64,000 nucleotides of DNA from Phlebotomus papatasi (taxonomy: Eukaryota; Arthropoda; Insecta; Diptera; Psychodidae), in contig NC_077223.1 of NCBI RefSeq assembly GCF_024763615.1, forward strand, positions 9,362,001 to 9,426,000. The letters run 5' to 3'. Position 1 is the first letter of the stretch, and the number at the start of each line of letters is the position of its first letter. Made by a program: the position numbers and the translations under genes. The notes under the pieces were generated by a model. It ran no database searches and was not told where the DNA came from. It saw only the letters and a list, made by a program, of their open reading frames with translations. Below are positions 24,781-36,388 of this stretch, piece after piece.

Positions 24781-25532
24781 TTCATCTATTTTACATTCTA
24801 TCGCTCGCTTAACGTCTAGCCGAGAGCGTTTGGAAGCGGGCAGCTTCTCGGCCAGGGGACCGGCCTTTGGCTCCTCACCCCGGGGAGGGTGTGTGTTACC
24901 TCCATAAAATCAGGGGTGAAATGATAACTGTCTCGCATAGCAATGTATCGGTAGTGTCGATGGCCGATTATGATGATGATTTGCATTTTCTTGTCGCTAG
25001 TGTCGATAATTATCACCACTAATTTATCGACACTTCTGGAGCTGTCGATTTGTACCCCCGAAGTGAAATTTAGGGTAGAGGAGACTGGGGCAAAATTTGT
25101 CAAAACGAAAATTTCTATATTCACTATTTTCGAAAATATAAGAGACTGAGGCTTTGAAATTTTTATTTTAGATAGCCTTCATTTACAATGGACCATTGCC
25201 TTTGAAAGACACAAAGAAACGTGATCTTATTTCTTTGTGTGAGGGAAATCTTATTCCAAAAAAGCACCACACACTTTATCAAAATCTTGACTTATATTGT
25301 AAAAGTAAATATTCGAAACTTGACTTTTTTATATAAAAAATGTCAATTTTATATAGAGTACGTACAAAGAGATCTGAAGAAATGAAATGGATTCATGGAC
25401 AAATAAATAGAAATATAAATAAAATACACGATTTTTCATTATTTATCTTTAATTTCAATGGGTCTATGATTTTTAAAATTAATTTATGGTCGAACAACAA
25501 AAGAAATATTATTGAAATCCAATAAAAAACAA

Positions 25533-25661
25533 GGGGTAATTCATAATCAATCAGATTGGCTCGGGTTCCCAAAAAAATGTATGTGTTCCCCGGGTTTCCT
25601 GAGAAATATGTATGGGTTCCCCAGCCAGATTGGCTCGAGTTCCCCGAAATGAGTTACCCCT
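25533..25661. mobile_element. 129-bp element with AGGGGTAA TIRs and satellite-like interior
   Basis: Ends AGGGGTAATTCAT and ATGAGTTACCCCT are complementary except for one base. The interior repeats CAGATTGGCTCG(A/G)GTTCCC and GTATGGGTTCCCC motifs, the same vocabulary as the satellite at 38600-42366, whose right end also reads GAATTGAATTACCCCTT. Confidence 0.65.
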
Positions 25662-25887
25662 CGATAAAAAATAATTCTATTAAAATTTAAATTACTAAAC
25701 AAGAGGCGTATCTTAAAATCCTTGTCTGGATTTTTAGTATTACAGTGACGTATAATTTTTGCAATTTTGCCGCATAAGTGTAAAAGTGAAGGATCATTTT
25801 TTAATTTTTCAAATAACTATATTTTTGGGTAATAGAAGTTCAATATTTCGAGTTCCACATATGTGCTCTATCCAGTGGAATCATATA

Positions 25888-26197
25888 CAGTAGACTCTCT
25901 CAAATTCGGGCATATAGGACCGAAATGTCAGCCGAATTAGACAGAAATTCGGGCGACATGTGCATTATAGATATTGAGTTTACACACTGATATATATCGT
26001 AAATTGCATGAAAATCTCTCAATAATGCAAAATCAGATCAAAACTAAGGCAAACCATGCTAAATTTGAGCATATTTAATTCATTTGATAATCATAATCAA
26101 ACTTGAAAAATGACAACAAACTTTTTTCAAATGTAACCGCTTCCTGAATTAAAAAGTAGCCCGATCTTAAAAGAGCCGAATTTGCGAGAGTCTACTG
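25888..26197. mobile_element. pogo-like MITE, subfamily 1, copy 3 (inverted)
   Basis: 310 bp, TA-flanked, TIRs CAGTAGACTCTCTCAAATTC and TTTGCGAGAGTCTACTG. Opposite orientation to 19278 and 19659; closest in length to 19659. Confidence 0.8.
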
Positions 26198-26880
26198 TAC
26201 AAACAATCTTTAAAATTTGTAAATAAAAATAAGAAAATATTATGAAATTTAGTTTTTGAGGCCGTGTCCTGAAAAATGCTGAAATCTGACATCCGCCATT
26301 GTATTATTCAATGTGCGATATGTTTAGTGAAAAAATAAAAATTACAGACACATATTGTTTTTTTTTCTTTTATTTAAGTGTCACTTTCCGTAGTATTCTT
26401 CCAAGGAATGCTCTAAGAGGATGTTGATGCCATCATTTACGCAGCGCCCAGGAGTACTGCTTCTCGTAAGCAATTCGTATGTGAAACAGTTTTAGCAGAA
26501 GTCAGCTGGGAAATCTAGTACTCCAACTTGCAGTCCGCCATATTTGTGTGACATTGGAGGTTTTTTTTTGGCGAAATTGCAATTTGTGCAATTTTTTAGT
26601 ATTTTATCTGTGTTAGACATCCTGAAAGTTTACCATTCAACACGAGGCACCTGCAGTGGTGTTTCACCTGTCCAGCTGCATCTCAATCACCAATCTGTAC
26701 CGGCATTTGCGCTTGGGAAAGTGAAGGCAAAAGTTTGACAGTGCGTTTGGGGGGTTTTTCGGGCAGTCTCTTTGTTTTGTGAGCGGCTTGGGCATAAATT
26801 CCTGGTGTCTGTCTGAACCATGGGTAAAGTGTGGGTGTGAATATCCCAGTGAGATTGATTGCTTTAAAGTGACTTCCGAC

Positions 26881-29800
26881 ATGAACTCCATCCCCTCGAC
26901 GGCGCCCACTTCGGCGGACGCTTGCCTCAGTATTGTGCACTCCCTCATGTGCCACCGGCAGGGGGGTGAAAGTGAGGGTTTTGCCAAAAGGGCCATCGAG
27001 AGTTTGGTGAAGAAGCTCAAGGAGAAACGCGATGAGCTGGATTCCTTGATAACAGCTATCACGACAAATGGGGCTCATCCCAGTAAATGCGTCACCATCC
27101 AGCGCACACTGGACGGGAGACTGCAAGTGGCGGGGAGAAAAGGCTTCCCGCATGTCATCTATGCGAGGATCTGGCGATGGCCGGATCTGCATAAGAATGA
27201 GCTGAAGCACGTCAAGTACTGCCAGTACGCCTTTGACCTCAAATGTGACTCAGTTTGTGTCAATCCCTATCACTATGAGCGCGTTGTGTCACCTGGAATT
27301 GACCTGAGTGGCCTGACACTGCAGTCTGGACCCAGTAGAATTGTCAAAGATGAGTACTCAGCTGGTGGATTGGTCACAGGTACCATGGAAATGGAGGCAT
27401 TGGACACAGGAACAATTCAGCATCATCCGCCACTGAATAGTTCTTCTTACTCCAGCTACCAGCAAGCACCCCACACGATGACTGTCCCTCCGGATGCTGG
27501 GCTTCCTGCTACAGCCTGCATCCATCAAGGGCCACAGCAGCAGCCCATAGTGTCCTTGGGGCAGAATGTTATGCCCTCTGCTGCTGCTACCCAGGACGCT
27601 CAATCCCCCACGCAAAATTACTACGCTGCTGCAGCTGCTGGACCTGCTTCCGGAACTCCAGCTGAACAGCCCCTGTCAGTGGATCCGCAGACGCAGGCAG
27701 CAGCAGCCAGCAGCATGACAATCATCCAGTCATCAAATGCCCAGGCAGTTCATCCGCAGAAGAATGGATATGTGGCAGGTGGAACAGGGACAGGGAGTGC
27801 TGGAACTCAGGCTGCAGCTGCAGCTGCTGGACAAGTGCAATCGACACAGGCATTCACATCCACAGAAACCATTCAAGGCACCTGGACAGGATCCAGCACA
27901 CTCACCTACACACAATCCATGCAGCCACCGGATATGAGGCAGAATCAATCAATGTTCTGTAAGTAGATCATTCCCTTAAGCCCCTTGATTGAGTCCCTTG
28001 AGTCCCTTAATTAAGGAACACTAAGTACTTAATTAAGTACTTTCCGCTAAGTACTTTTTAAGTACTTACGCTAATGCCTAAAATAGCATTTTTTGTCGAC
28101 ATTTTCCAAACAATTACCTTTAAATTCCCTTGGAAAATTTTCCTTAAAAATTCCTTCGGAAAATTTAGTAGATCATTCCCTTAAGCCCTTTGATTGAGTC
28201 CCTTGAGTCCCTTAATTAAGGACCACTAAGTACTTTTTAAGTACTTACGGTAATGCCTAAAATAGCATTTTTTGTCGACATTTTCCAAACAATTCCCTTT
28301 AAATTCCCTTGGAAAATTTTCCTTAAAATTCCTTCGGAAAATTTAGTAGATCATTCGCTTGAGCCCCTTGATTGAGTCCCTTAAATCCCTTAATTAAGGA
28401 CCACTAAGAACTGAATTAAGTACTTTCCGCTAAGTACTTTTTAAGTACTTACGCTAATGCCTAAAATAGCATTTTTGTCGACATATTCCAAACAATTCCC
28501 TTTAAATTCCCTTGGAAAATTTTCCTTAAAAATTCCTTCGGAAAATTTAGTAGATCATTCCCTTAAGCCCCTTGATTGAGTCCCTTGAGTCCCTTAATTA
28601 AGGACCACTAAGTACTTAATAAAGTACTTTCCGCTAAGTACTTAATAAAGTACTTTCCGCTAAGTACTTTTTAAGTACTTACGCTAATGCCTAAAATAGC
28701 ATTTTTTGTCGACATTTTCCAAAAAATTCCCTTTAAATTCCATTGGAAAATTTTCATTAAAAATTCCATTGGAAAATTTATCTAGTTCCCAGTGAATTCC
28801 CGATAAATTCCAGGGGAAATTTTATGGGAAAATTTCATTCTAGTGATTGGGAAAATTTCCTGGCCATTTTCCTACAAGATTCCTCCAAATTTTGCGAGGA
28901 AAAAATCTTCGAATTTTCCAGATCATTCTCGAAGATTTCCCTAGGAAATCTAGGAGAAAATTCTCCCCGGAAGAGGAACATTCCTTCCGGAGATACATGA
29001 AAATTCTATGGCGAGTTCAAGGGAAATCCTAGGGTAAATTCTGTAAAAGTTAAGCTTAGACTTCGGGCGAGATGGTTTTCTGGTTGCAGAGAATTCAAGC
29101 AGCCGTGTCTGTGTTATCACACTTGCACATTAAAATTTTAATATGATTCACATTAATTGTCGGTGGTGAGAGTCCAAATGTGTAATTTGTGTGTTTGAAT
29201 CATTTTATATTCAAAATTTGATCTATTTGTTGATAAAAAGGTAAACTTGGTCCGCAAAATTTGATATAAATTGATTTATAGCATTAATGCGAAAAATTAA
29301 TGCGATTTTCTCTTTAATTTTTTAATGTGAAAAATATTTATGCTTAAATTTAAACTTATTTTTGCAGGTCAAGTCCACTTGTTTATCAATAAATAGAGAA
29401 ACCCTAAATATTAAGTGACTCAAAGACACAAATAACATATTTGGACGCTCACAAGCGACAATTAATGTGAATCACATTAAAATTTTAATGTGCAAGTGTG
29501 ATAACGCCGTAAAGCAATAGAGTTTGTAATGAATTAATGCTCAGAATTTAAATTCATAGACCGTTAAGACGTGTGTTTGACAGGGGCTCCCCGCACCCCC
29601 TTAATAGGTAAATTTTTTTTCTTTTCAAAAAATTCATCTATTAATCTGTAGGAAACTAATCCCAAAATATGAAATTCTATCTCAAGTATTTCTGGTACAT
29701 TGACTGAATGGGTTAAGGAACATTAAGTACTTAATTAAGTACTTTTTAAGTACTTACGCTGATGCCTAAAATAACATTTTTTGCCAATATTTTCCAAACA

Positions 29801-32800
29801 ATTCCCTTTAAATTCCTTTGGAAAATTTTCCTTAAAAATTCCATTGAAAAATTTAGCTGGCTCCCAGGGAATTCCCGATGAATGCGAGGGGAAATTTTAT
29901 GGGAAAAGTTCATCCTATTGATTTGGAACATTTCCTGGCCATTCCTAGAGGATTCCTCCAAATTTTCCAAGGAAGTCTTCGAATTTTCCAGACAATTCTC
30001 GAAGATTTCCCTAGGATATCTATGGGCAAAATCTCCCCGGAAGAGAAAAATTCCTTCCGGAGATACATGAAAATTCCTTGGCGAGTTCAAGGGAAATCCT
30101 AGGGTAAATTCTGTAAAAGTTAAGCTTATACTTCGGGCGAGATGGTTTTCGGGTTCCAGAGAATTCAAGCAGCCGTGTGAGGGAGCAAAATTGAAGAGAC
30201 CTAAGAAAAAACATAAATACAAAAAAGGCAAGAAATAATTTTTAAAAAAAATCCAAAAGTAAAGAAAAAAATGTGGGGATTTTTTGTGGGTTTTCCAAAG
30301 GATTTTCCTGAGAATTATTCTCAAGTTTTTCCAATCTTTCCCGAAGAATTCCCAAGATTTTTTTGAGAAAAATCCCCTAGTTTTTCCGACCCCAGACCCC
30401 AGACTTTTTCAAGAGAGTTCCCGTGGATATCCTTGGGTAAAATCTCTCAGTTTTCCTCACCATTCTCAGAAAGTTCGCCGGGATTTCCTTAAGAAAAATA
30501 TCCGTTTTCCTGTGCCATATTACTGGGGATTTCTCAAGGAGAACCTGAGGGATCTTCTCCACCGATGTGGGGAAGATTCCCTAGTAAGTTGCGTTACATT
30601 CCAATTTAGCTTTGTTACTTGGCCTCCCCCTACTTTTCCCTACACTGAGAAAAAAAAACAGAGGGTGCGATTAACTTTTCTTCCTCGTAAATTTTAACAC
30701 TTCTTAGGTGTAAAAATGAATCAACATTTTTTAATGTTAATTTTACACCTTTTTAAGGGTAAAATTAACATGAAAAAGGGTAACTTTAAACCCTAATACA
30801 CCTAAAAAGCATAATATTTACACCGATTTCGGATCGATACTGCAGGGTAAAATTAACATTTCCGGAATGATATTTTACTATCACTGATACAAATCCGAAA
30901 AAGTTAAAATAACATTCCGGAAATGTTAATTTTACCCTGCAGTATTGATCCGAAATCGGTGTAAATATTACCCTTTTTAGGTGTATTATGGGTTAAAGGT
31001 ATCCTTTTTCATGTTAATTTTACGCTTAAAAAGGTGTAAAATTAACATTAAAAATGTTGATATATTTTTACACCTAAAAAGTGTTAAAGTTATGAGGAAA
31101 AAATGTTAATTGCACCCTCTTTTTTCTCAGTGTTGGTGTGGCTCAATTTTTTTTACAGGAACTCTGCTCCAGTTTGCACTTTTTGCTACTACATGTCACT
31201 AGTAGTGTCCGAAAAATTCATTAATTAAGGACTTAATAAGCACTTATTAAGGACTTGCTTTATACACTTTGTAAAAGTTCATATAATAACATAGCTTATG
31301 TTATACGGGTTTCTTTAAAATATTTTTGGTAATTTCCAGTACCAAAACTGACTAGCAGGAAGAGATATCGGCTTCAGATTATCGGTGACCCCCCATAAAT
31401 CGATATTGTCGCGAGATTTGTATCTCCTGTCCCGTTTTTGTCTCACCAAAACCCCTTGCAACTACCTTCAATTGACTCATGAAAAGGAACGTCGAGATGA
31501 ACTCCTCTAGGTCCAGGAAAAACACCATGAAGCTCATCTCACCGTCCCTTTGGTCGTCAGGGACCATCGGACGAACCAGGGGGTAAATTCTGTAATTTTG
31601 TGAGAACGTGAGAAGTGCTAAAAATGATAAAATACCAAAATTTGTCACTTAAGTGTGATTCTCCATGCCCATTTTTGTGACATTTCTCACGATATTTTCG
31701 TGACACTTCTTACAGGAATGATGATTCAGTGACTCAAATATAATTTGGTGAACAAAGTTGTCGATTTATTTTCGTAAGTGTCACTGGTGACCAACTCACG
31801 AAAATTAGAGAATTTACTCCCAGGAGAGACCTCCGCAGAGTTCCGGTTTCCCAATCCTAAACTGAAGTGTGAAGCATATTGCATACTTTTATAGTTGGAA
31901 TTGTGCGTTGCTCGCAAGAATTATAGCCTAAAGGTGAAAAATTGCTTTCTTGCGGAAAATCGATACAGTGTTCTCAAAATTCTCCCACAGAATTTTATTA
32001 TATCATTTTATAAGCTTTGTAGGTGCACCAGAAGAAAAATTCGTCCATAGAAAGCTATAACAGGAAAATTCGCCATTTTGAATTTTTCAAGTTTAAAGCT
32101 AAAAACCGCACTGGCGGGTTTATTTCTCAACCGATTTAGTCAAATTTGGTTTTTATTGAAAGGTCTTGAAATTCCCAATCTGACTGCATCAATCGATAAA
32201 GGGTCCCAACCAAACGGTTTGAGATATCGATTTCTGGGTTTCTGCGACCCTCCCCCCCATTTAGATTCTTTTTTAAAAGCCTTTTAATATAAGCTCGAGT
32301 TTTCTACAGCGTAACTTTTAAATGTAGGGTCCCATGGGAACTCGCATATTCAGGGCGAGGTGTTTGGGCATCAACGTCTCCTGTCCCGTCAGCCGGCGCC
32401 TGAGTACTGGTGCTCAGTGGCGTATTTTGAGTTGGATACGCAAGTGGGCGAGACGTACAAGGTGCCGTCATCAAAGCCAAATGTCATTGTTGATGGGTAT
32501 GTGGATCCATCTGGCGGCAATCGGTTCTGCCTGGGAGCGCTGAGCAATGTGCACAGGACTGAGCAGAGTGAGAGGGCTCGGTTGCACATTGGGAAGGGTG
32601 TGCAGCTGGATTTGCGCGGAGAAGGAGATGTTTGGATGCGCTGCCTCAGTGATCACTCCGTCTTCGTGCAGAGCTACTACCTGGATCGCGAGGCGGGCAG
32701 AACACCCGGAGATGCCGTACACAAAATCTACCCAGCAGCCTACATCAAGGTAGGGAGTCTTTTGGTCCTGTCTTTTATTTTCAGTAAGGAACTAACGGAT

Positions 32801-35800
32801 TGCCATTGGCAGGTCTTTGATTTGCGCCAGTGCTACAGACAAATGCAGTCTCTGGCGGCCAATGCACAGGCGGCGGCTGCAGCTCAGGCGGCTGCTGTTG
32901 CAGGACTCCCTGGATCTCAAATCGGTGCCCCACCTAGAAGTGAGTATGAAGGCCTTCCTTGTCCTTTTTCTCTATAAAATCCCATTTAAAGAAATACTCT
33001 TTGATTTTAAAGAAAAAAAGAATCTCTAAGCTTTCCAGTAGGGGAATTCTGTAACGATATGACAATGTCATATGACAAATTTTCATGGTAAATTCGAGAA
33101 CAGCACGACATAAAAGCCCAGTGAATTTACTCGACTTTGACTCGGAATAGGAAATCTCTAATTTTATCAATAATATTTGCGGCATACTTCAGGAAAATTT
33201 CGTGCAATCAAAATTCACATCCCTTTCTCAAACTATTTCCATTTGCCATCCTATTCTTTGGCACTCAAAATTGGTTCGAACGAAATTGAATTTATTGTGA
33301 TGTTCAAAGGAAGAAGAAGAAGATTGCGAAAGAAAAGGATATGAATTTCGATTTCATGAAACTTTCCTGATCTAGAAGGTGTGCCGAAGAGCTATAAATA
33401 TTAAATTTAAATCTTTATGGCTCCGGCACACAATTTAAGATCAGGAAAATTTCATGAAGTCAAATTGGGATCCTTTTCTTTCTCACATATGTCTGTCTCA
33501 TTCTTTCGCACTCTTCTTCTTTGTTTGAACATCACAACAAATACAATTTAGCACAATCGAATTTGAAGTGCGAAAGAATGATATAGACAGGTGTAAAACG
33601 TTTGAGGAAGAAAAGGATATGAATTTTGATTTCATGACACTTCCCTAGTCATGTGTGCCAGAGTCATTATGGCTCCTGCACACCTTTTAGATCAGGAAAA
33701 TTTCATGAAGTCGAAATTCGCATCCCTTTCTTTCTCACATGTTTTGCATATGACTATCACATTCTTTCGCATACCAAATTCGATTGAGCTAAATTGAATT
33801 TGGAATAATGTATAAGAGAAGAAGAACACTGCGAGAGAATGAGATAGTCATATGCAAAACACATGAGAAAGAAATGGATCCGAAATTCGACTTCATGAAA
33901 TTTTCTTGATCTAAAAGGTGTGCCCGAGCCATTTAAGACCTTTTTTATCAAAGTATTGAGGGAAAAATCAAACTAACTAGAATCACAATCGGGTTTAAAC
34001 CTTGCCGATAGTATTTGTAAGATCACGAAGTCGTAGCTTAAAACTTTATTATTATCACAAATACGGACTTTTAGGGCATAATGGCTAAGGCACAGCTCTT
34101 AGATCAGGAAAATTTCATGTAATCGAAATTAACATCCTTTCCTTTCTTAAACGCTTTGCATGTTTTTATCCTCCTCTTTCACACTCTTCTTCTTCTTCTT
34201 TTTTTTCAACATCATAACAAATTCAATTTAGTTCAATCTAATTTCGTGACCGAAAAAGTGAGATAGATCTATGCAAATCTTTTGAGAAAGAAAAGGACGC
34301 GAATTTTGATTTCATGAATTTATACTGAGCTGAAAGGTGTTCCAGTTTAATTTTGTTCAGTTTTACAATTTTTTTTAAATAAATTAACCAATATTTTTAA
34401 TAAAAAAAATTTTTAAAAAAAATTAAAAATATCAAGACTCGAAACTTTTAGATAAATGGCAAAATGTCTAACGGTATATTATTATTCATTTTTATTTATT
34501 AAAAAAAGAAATATGAAATTTAGTAAGAGCTTAAGTGGAATGATCAGTATTTTAGTAAAAAGAAAATGATAATTGATAAAAATTCAAATTTGGACAGTAA
34601 AAATTCAAACTGATTAGTTATGACTCCGGCACACCTTTTAGATCAGGAAAATTTCATGAAGTCGAAATTCGAATCCTTTTCTTTCTAACATGTTTTCCAT
34701 ATGACTATCTCATTCTTTCGCACAGCAAATTCGATTGAGCTAAATTGAATTTGGAGTGATGTTTAAAAGAAGAAGAAGAGTACAATAGAATGAGATAATC
34801 ATATGCAAAACATGTGAGAAAGAAAGGGATGCGAATTTCAACTTCATGCAATTTTCCTGATCTAAAAGGTGTGCCGAAGCCATTATACCTCCGAATCACC
34901 TTTAAGATCAGGAAAATTTAATGAAATCAAATTTTCTATGCTTTTTATTCTAATCTTACATTTTAGTCTAGATTGAATTTCTTGTGAGGCAAGATGATGT
35001 ATAAATAATTCCAAATGTGTAAAAGAAATTCAATTTGGATTAGTAAACACTAAATCAATTTTGGACAATAAGGTGCGGCACACCTTTGAAATCAGCCAAA
35101 TTCCATAAAGTCAAAATTCACATCTCTTTCTTTCTTAAAAGCTTTGGATATTTCTAACCTACGCTTTCATGCTCTTCTTCTTATTTTAAACATCACACCA
35201 AATTAAATATAGTTCAGTACAATTTTGAGTACTAAAGAGTTGGATAGACTTATGGAAATCTTTCAAGAAAGATAGCGACACGAATTTTGATTTAATGAAT
35301 TTTTGCCAATTTAAAAGATTAGATTCATAAAAAATTAAATGTGGTCAGAGGAAAATAAATTTTGTCTCCGGTAAATTAAAAAAAAAATTCATAGGGGAAA
35401 GTACTCTACTTTCGAACGTTCATGCCTTTAAATAATGTGAATTTTCTTCTGTGAATAATGTTATTCTTTCTGTAAATAACATTCTGGAAATGTTAATTTT
35501 ACCCTGCAGTTTTGATCCAAAATCGGTGTAAATATTACCCTTTTTAGGTGTATAAGGGGTTAAAGTTACCCTTTTTCATGTTAATTTCACCCTTAATAAG
35601 GTGTAAAATTATCATTAAAAAATGTTGATATATTTTTACACCCAAAAAGTGTTAATGACGAAAAAAAGTTAATCGCAGCCTTGTTTTTTTCTCAGTGTTC
35701 GATATAATCAATCTAACTTGAAAAATGTCAACAAATTTTCTTTAAATTTAACTGCTGCCCGAATTAAAAAGTAGCCCGGTGTTAAAGGAGCCGAATTACA

Positions 35801-36388
35801 GTAGACTCTCACTCAATCGGCTCTTTTTCAATCGGACGTCAAATTTTGTTGACAATTTTCACGCTTAATTATGAAGCTAATTCGCTCAAATTCGCTGTAG
35901 TTCTTCCTATTTTATCGTGATTCTTTATAATTGAGCACATTTTGTGAAATTTACAAAGGCTTTGATGCTCAATTCTATCGCTAAACCGGATGACATTTCG
36001 CCCCATATTCCCGATTGAGAGAGAGTCTACTGTAGCGACAGTCTACTGTAAATTCTTTCTCTTTTTTTGACAAAATGGAAGTTGATAGGATTTCAGCAAA
36101 AGAAAACCTTCAATTTTCCAAATGAAGGACAAACCTGAATTACAGTTGAAATGTTTTTCTCAAATCCAATTTCAAGGTCTCAATGCAGCTGCTGGAATTG
36201 GAGTGGATGACCTCCGGCGATTGTGCATCTTGCGTTTGAGCTTCGTGAAGGGTTGGGGTCCGGACTACCCGCGCCAGAGCATCAAGGATACCCCGTGCTG
36301 GGTCGAAGTGCACCTCCATCGAGCTCTGCAGTTGCTGGATGAAGTGCTCCACACGATGCCCATTGACGGGCCTCGCACTGTAGAGTGA
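26881..36388 (+). CDS. Med: Medea, co-Smad (SMAD4 orthologue)
   Basis: Four exons: 26881-27958, 32328-32749, 32813-32939, 36177-36388. Junction phases agree (1/2, 0, 1/2), giving 1,839 nt, 612 residues plus TGA. It is the common Smad that joins receptor-activated Smads in Dpp/BMP and activin signalling and binds DNA in the nucleus. MH1 spans about residues 15-140, with the DNA-binding hairpin LQVAGRKGFPHVIY at 81-94 and zinc ligands C70, C114, C126 and H131. A Gln/Ala/Ser-rich linker follows. MH2 begins near APEYWCSVAYFELDTQVGET (residue 383 on) and ends in GIGVDDLRRLCILRLSFVKG and HTMPIDGPRTVE. Exon 3 carries the Ala/Gln insert (NAQAAAAAQAAAVAG) typical of SMAD4. Start: the reading frame is open upstream to 26779, but ATG 26881 gives the family-like N-terminus. 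Donors are GTAAGT, GTAGGG and GTGAGT. Intron 1 (4,369 bp) and intron 3 (3,237 bp) are full of repeats; intron 2 is only 63 bp. Confidence 0.95.
27962..28795. repeat. Tandem repeat starting at the Medea exon 1 donor
   Basis: Four units of about 188-205 bp start with AGTAGATCATTC at about 27962, 28157, 28345 and 28550. Each has CCCTTGATTGAGTCCCTT, TTAAGTACTTACG(C/G)TAATGCC, TTTTTGTCGACATTTTCC and TTGGAAAATTTTCCTTAAAA in order. The first unit overlaps the splice donor context (GTAAGTAGATC). A diverged fifth unit is at 29712-29845. Confidence 0.85.
28730..29107. repeat. Medea intron 1 segmental duplication, copy 1
   Basis: About 370 bp repeated directly at 29812-30177 (CCCAG.GAATTCCCGAT, TTTCCTGGCCATT, CTTCCGGAGATACATGAAAA, CTTCGGGCGAGATGGTTTTC), both ending AAGCAGCCGTGT. 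Together with the adjoining tandem unit the whole block was duplicated. Confidence 0.8.
29109..29509. mobile_element. 400-bp element with GTTATCACACTTGCAC TIRs
   Basis: Ends GTGTTATCACACTTGCAC and GTGCAAGTGTGATAAC-type sequence, TIRs of about 50 bp running through TTAAAATTTTAAT and GATTCACATTAATTGTC. It lies directly at the end (CCGTGT) of duplication copy 1. Partial copies: 5400-5455 and 10928-11110. Confidence 0.75.
29513..29717. mobile_element. TTAA-type MITE fragment
   Basis: Starts in the AATAGAGTTTGTAATGAATTAA block and ends CATTGACTGAATGGGTTAA, matching one half of 58167-58696 in inverse orientation. The other half is absent. Confidence 0.6.
29812..30177. repeat. Medea intron 1 segmental duplication, copy 2
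   Basis: Direct copy of 28730-29107 preceded by one tandem-repeat unit (29712-29845). Short open frames on both strands here are products of the low-complexity GGAAATTTCC-rich sequence, not genes. Confidence 0.8.
30643..31132. mobile_element. Two CACTGAG MITEs head to head
   Basis: 30643-30890 is an inverted copy and 30891-31132 a direct copy of the 24529-24780 family, meeting at their ATCCGAAAAAGTTAA ends. Outer ends CACTGAGAAAAA and TTTTTTCTCAGTG; the whole 490 bp is one large palindrome. At the joint the inverted copy ends in a decayed TATCACTGATACAA. Confidence 0.75.
31133..32327. other. Rest of Medea intron 1
   Basis: No coding evidence. 31375-31910 is less AT-rich, with CTCACGA/TCGTGAG and GTCACTT motifs, and might be an old LTR or non-autonomous element. 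32090-32240 is related to dispersed blocks (CAACCGATTT, AACGGTTTGAGATATCGA) seen also near 13,100, 15,780, 43,690 and 51,000. Confidence 0.35.
33190..35325. repeat. Cluster of palindromic MITEs in Medea intron 3
   Basis: About six copies in tandem orientation at about 33190-33385, 33418-33660, 33661-33932, 34080-34345, 34618-34883 and 34886-35325. Each has ends GGC(A)CACCTTTTAGATCAGG and CCTGATCTAAAAGGTGTGCC, arms GGAAAATTTCATGAAGTCGA, CATATGACTATCTCATTCTT and a centre with TTCTTCTTCTT or AGAAGAAGAAGA. Other copies: 1826-2035, 18676-19010 and 49862-50105. Each can fold into a long hairpin. Confidence 0.8.
35470..35697. mobile_element. CACTGAG MITE, copy in Medea intron 3
   Basis: ATAACATTCTGGAAATG through TTTTTTTCTCAGTG, same interior as 24529-24780; the left tip is missing. 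Confidence 0.7.
35698..36048. mobile_element. pogo-like subfamily 1 fragment split by a subfamily 2 insertion
   Basis: 35704-35798 is the inner-right part of subfamily 1 ending AGGAGCCGAAT; then TA, a full 234-bp subfamily 2 element (35799-36032), TA, and GCGACAGTCTACTG, which is the terminal part of subfamily 1. Removing 35799-36032 with one TA restores the subfamily 1 end seen at 26170-26197. Confidence 0.8.

Larger units (their letters stand above)
22934..26880. other. Sap47-Medea divergent intergenic region
   Basis: No gene recognised. It holds the Sap47 TATA candidate, a retroposon-like insertion (23604-24388), a CACTGAG MITE (24529-24780), a 129-bp TIR element (25533-25661) and a pogo-like MITE (25888-26197). 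24795-25090 is a GC-richer stretch that I cannot assign. The Medea promoter and 5' UTR must lie between about 26,200 and 26,880, but no TATA box stands out. Confidence 0.5.

Noticed and set aside
26664..27210. Long open frames of 132 and 175 codons on the minus strand
   Set aside because: They are antisense shadows of Medea exon 1, whose plus-strand frame encodes a clear MH1 domain.
29746..30324. 192-codon minus-strand frame in Medea intron 1
   Set aside because: It is Phe/Leu/Arg/Glu-rich translation of low-complexity GGAAATTTCC-type repeat, and lies over the segmental duplication; no domain is visible.
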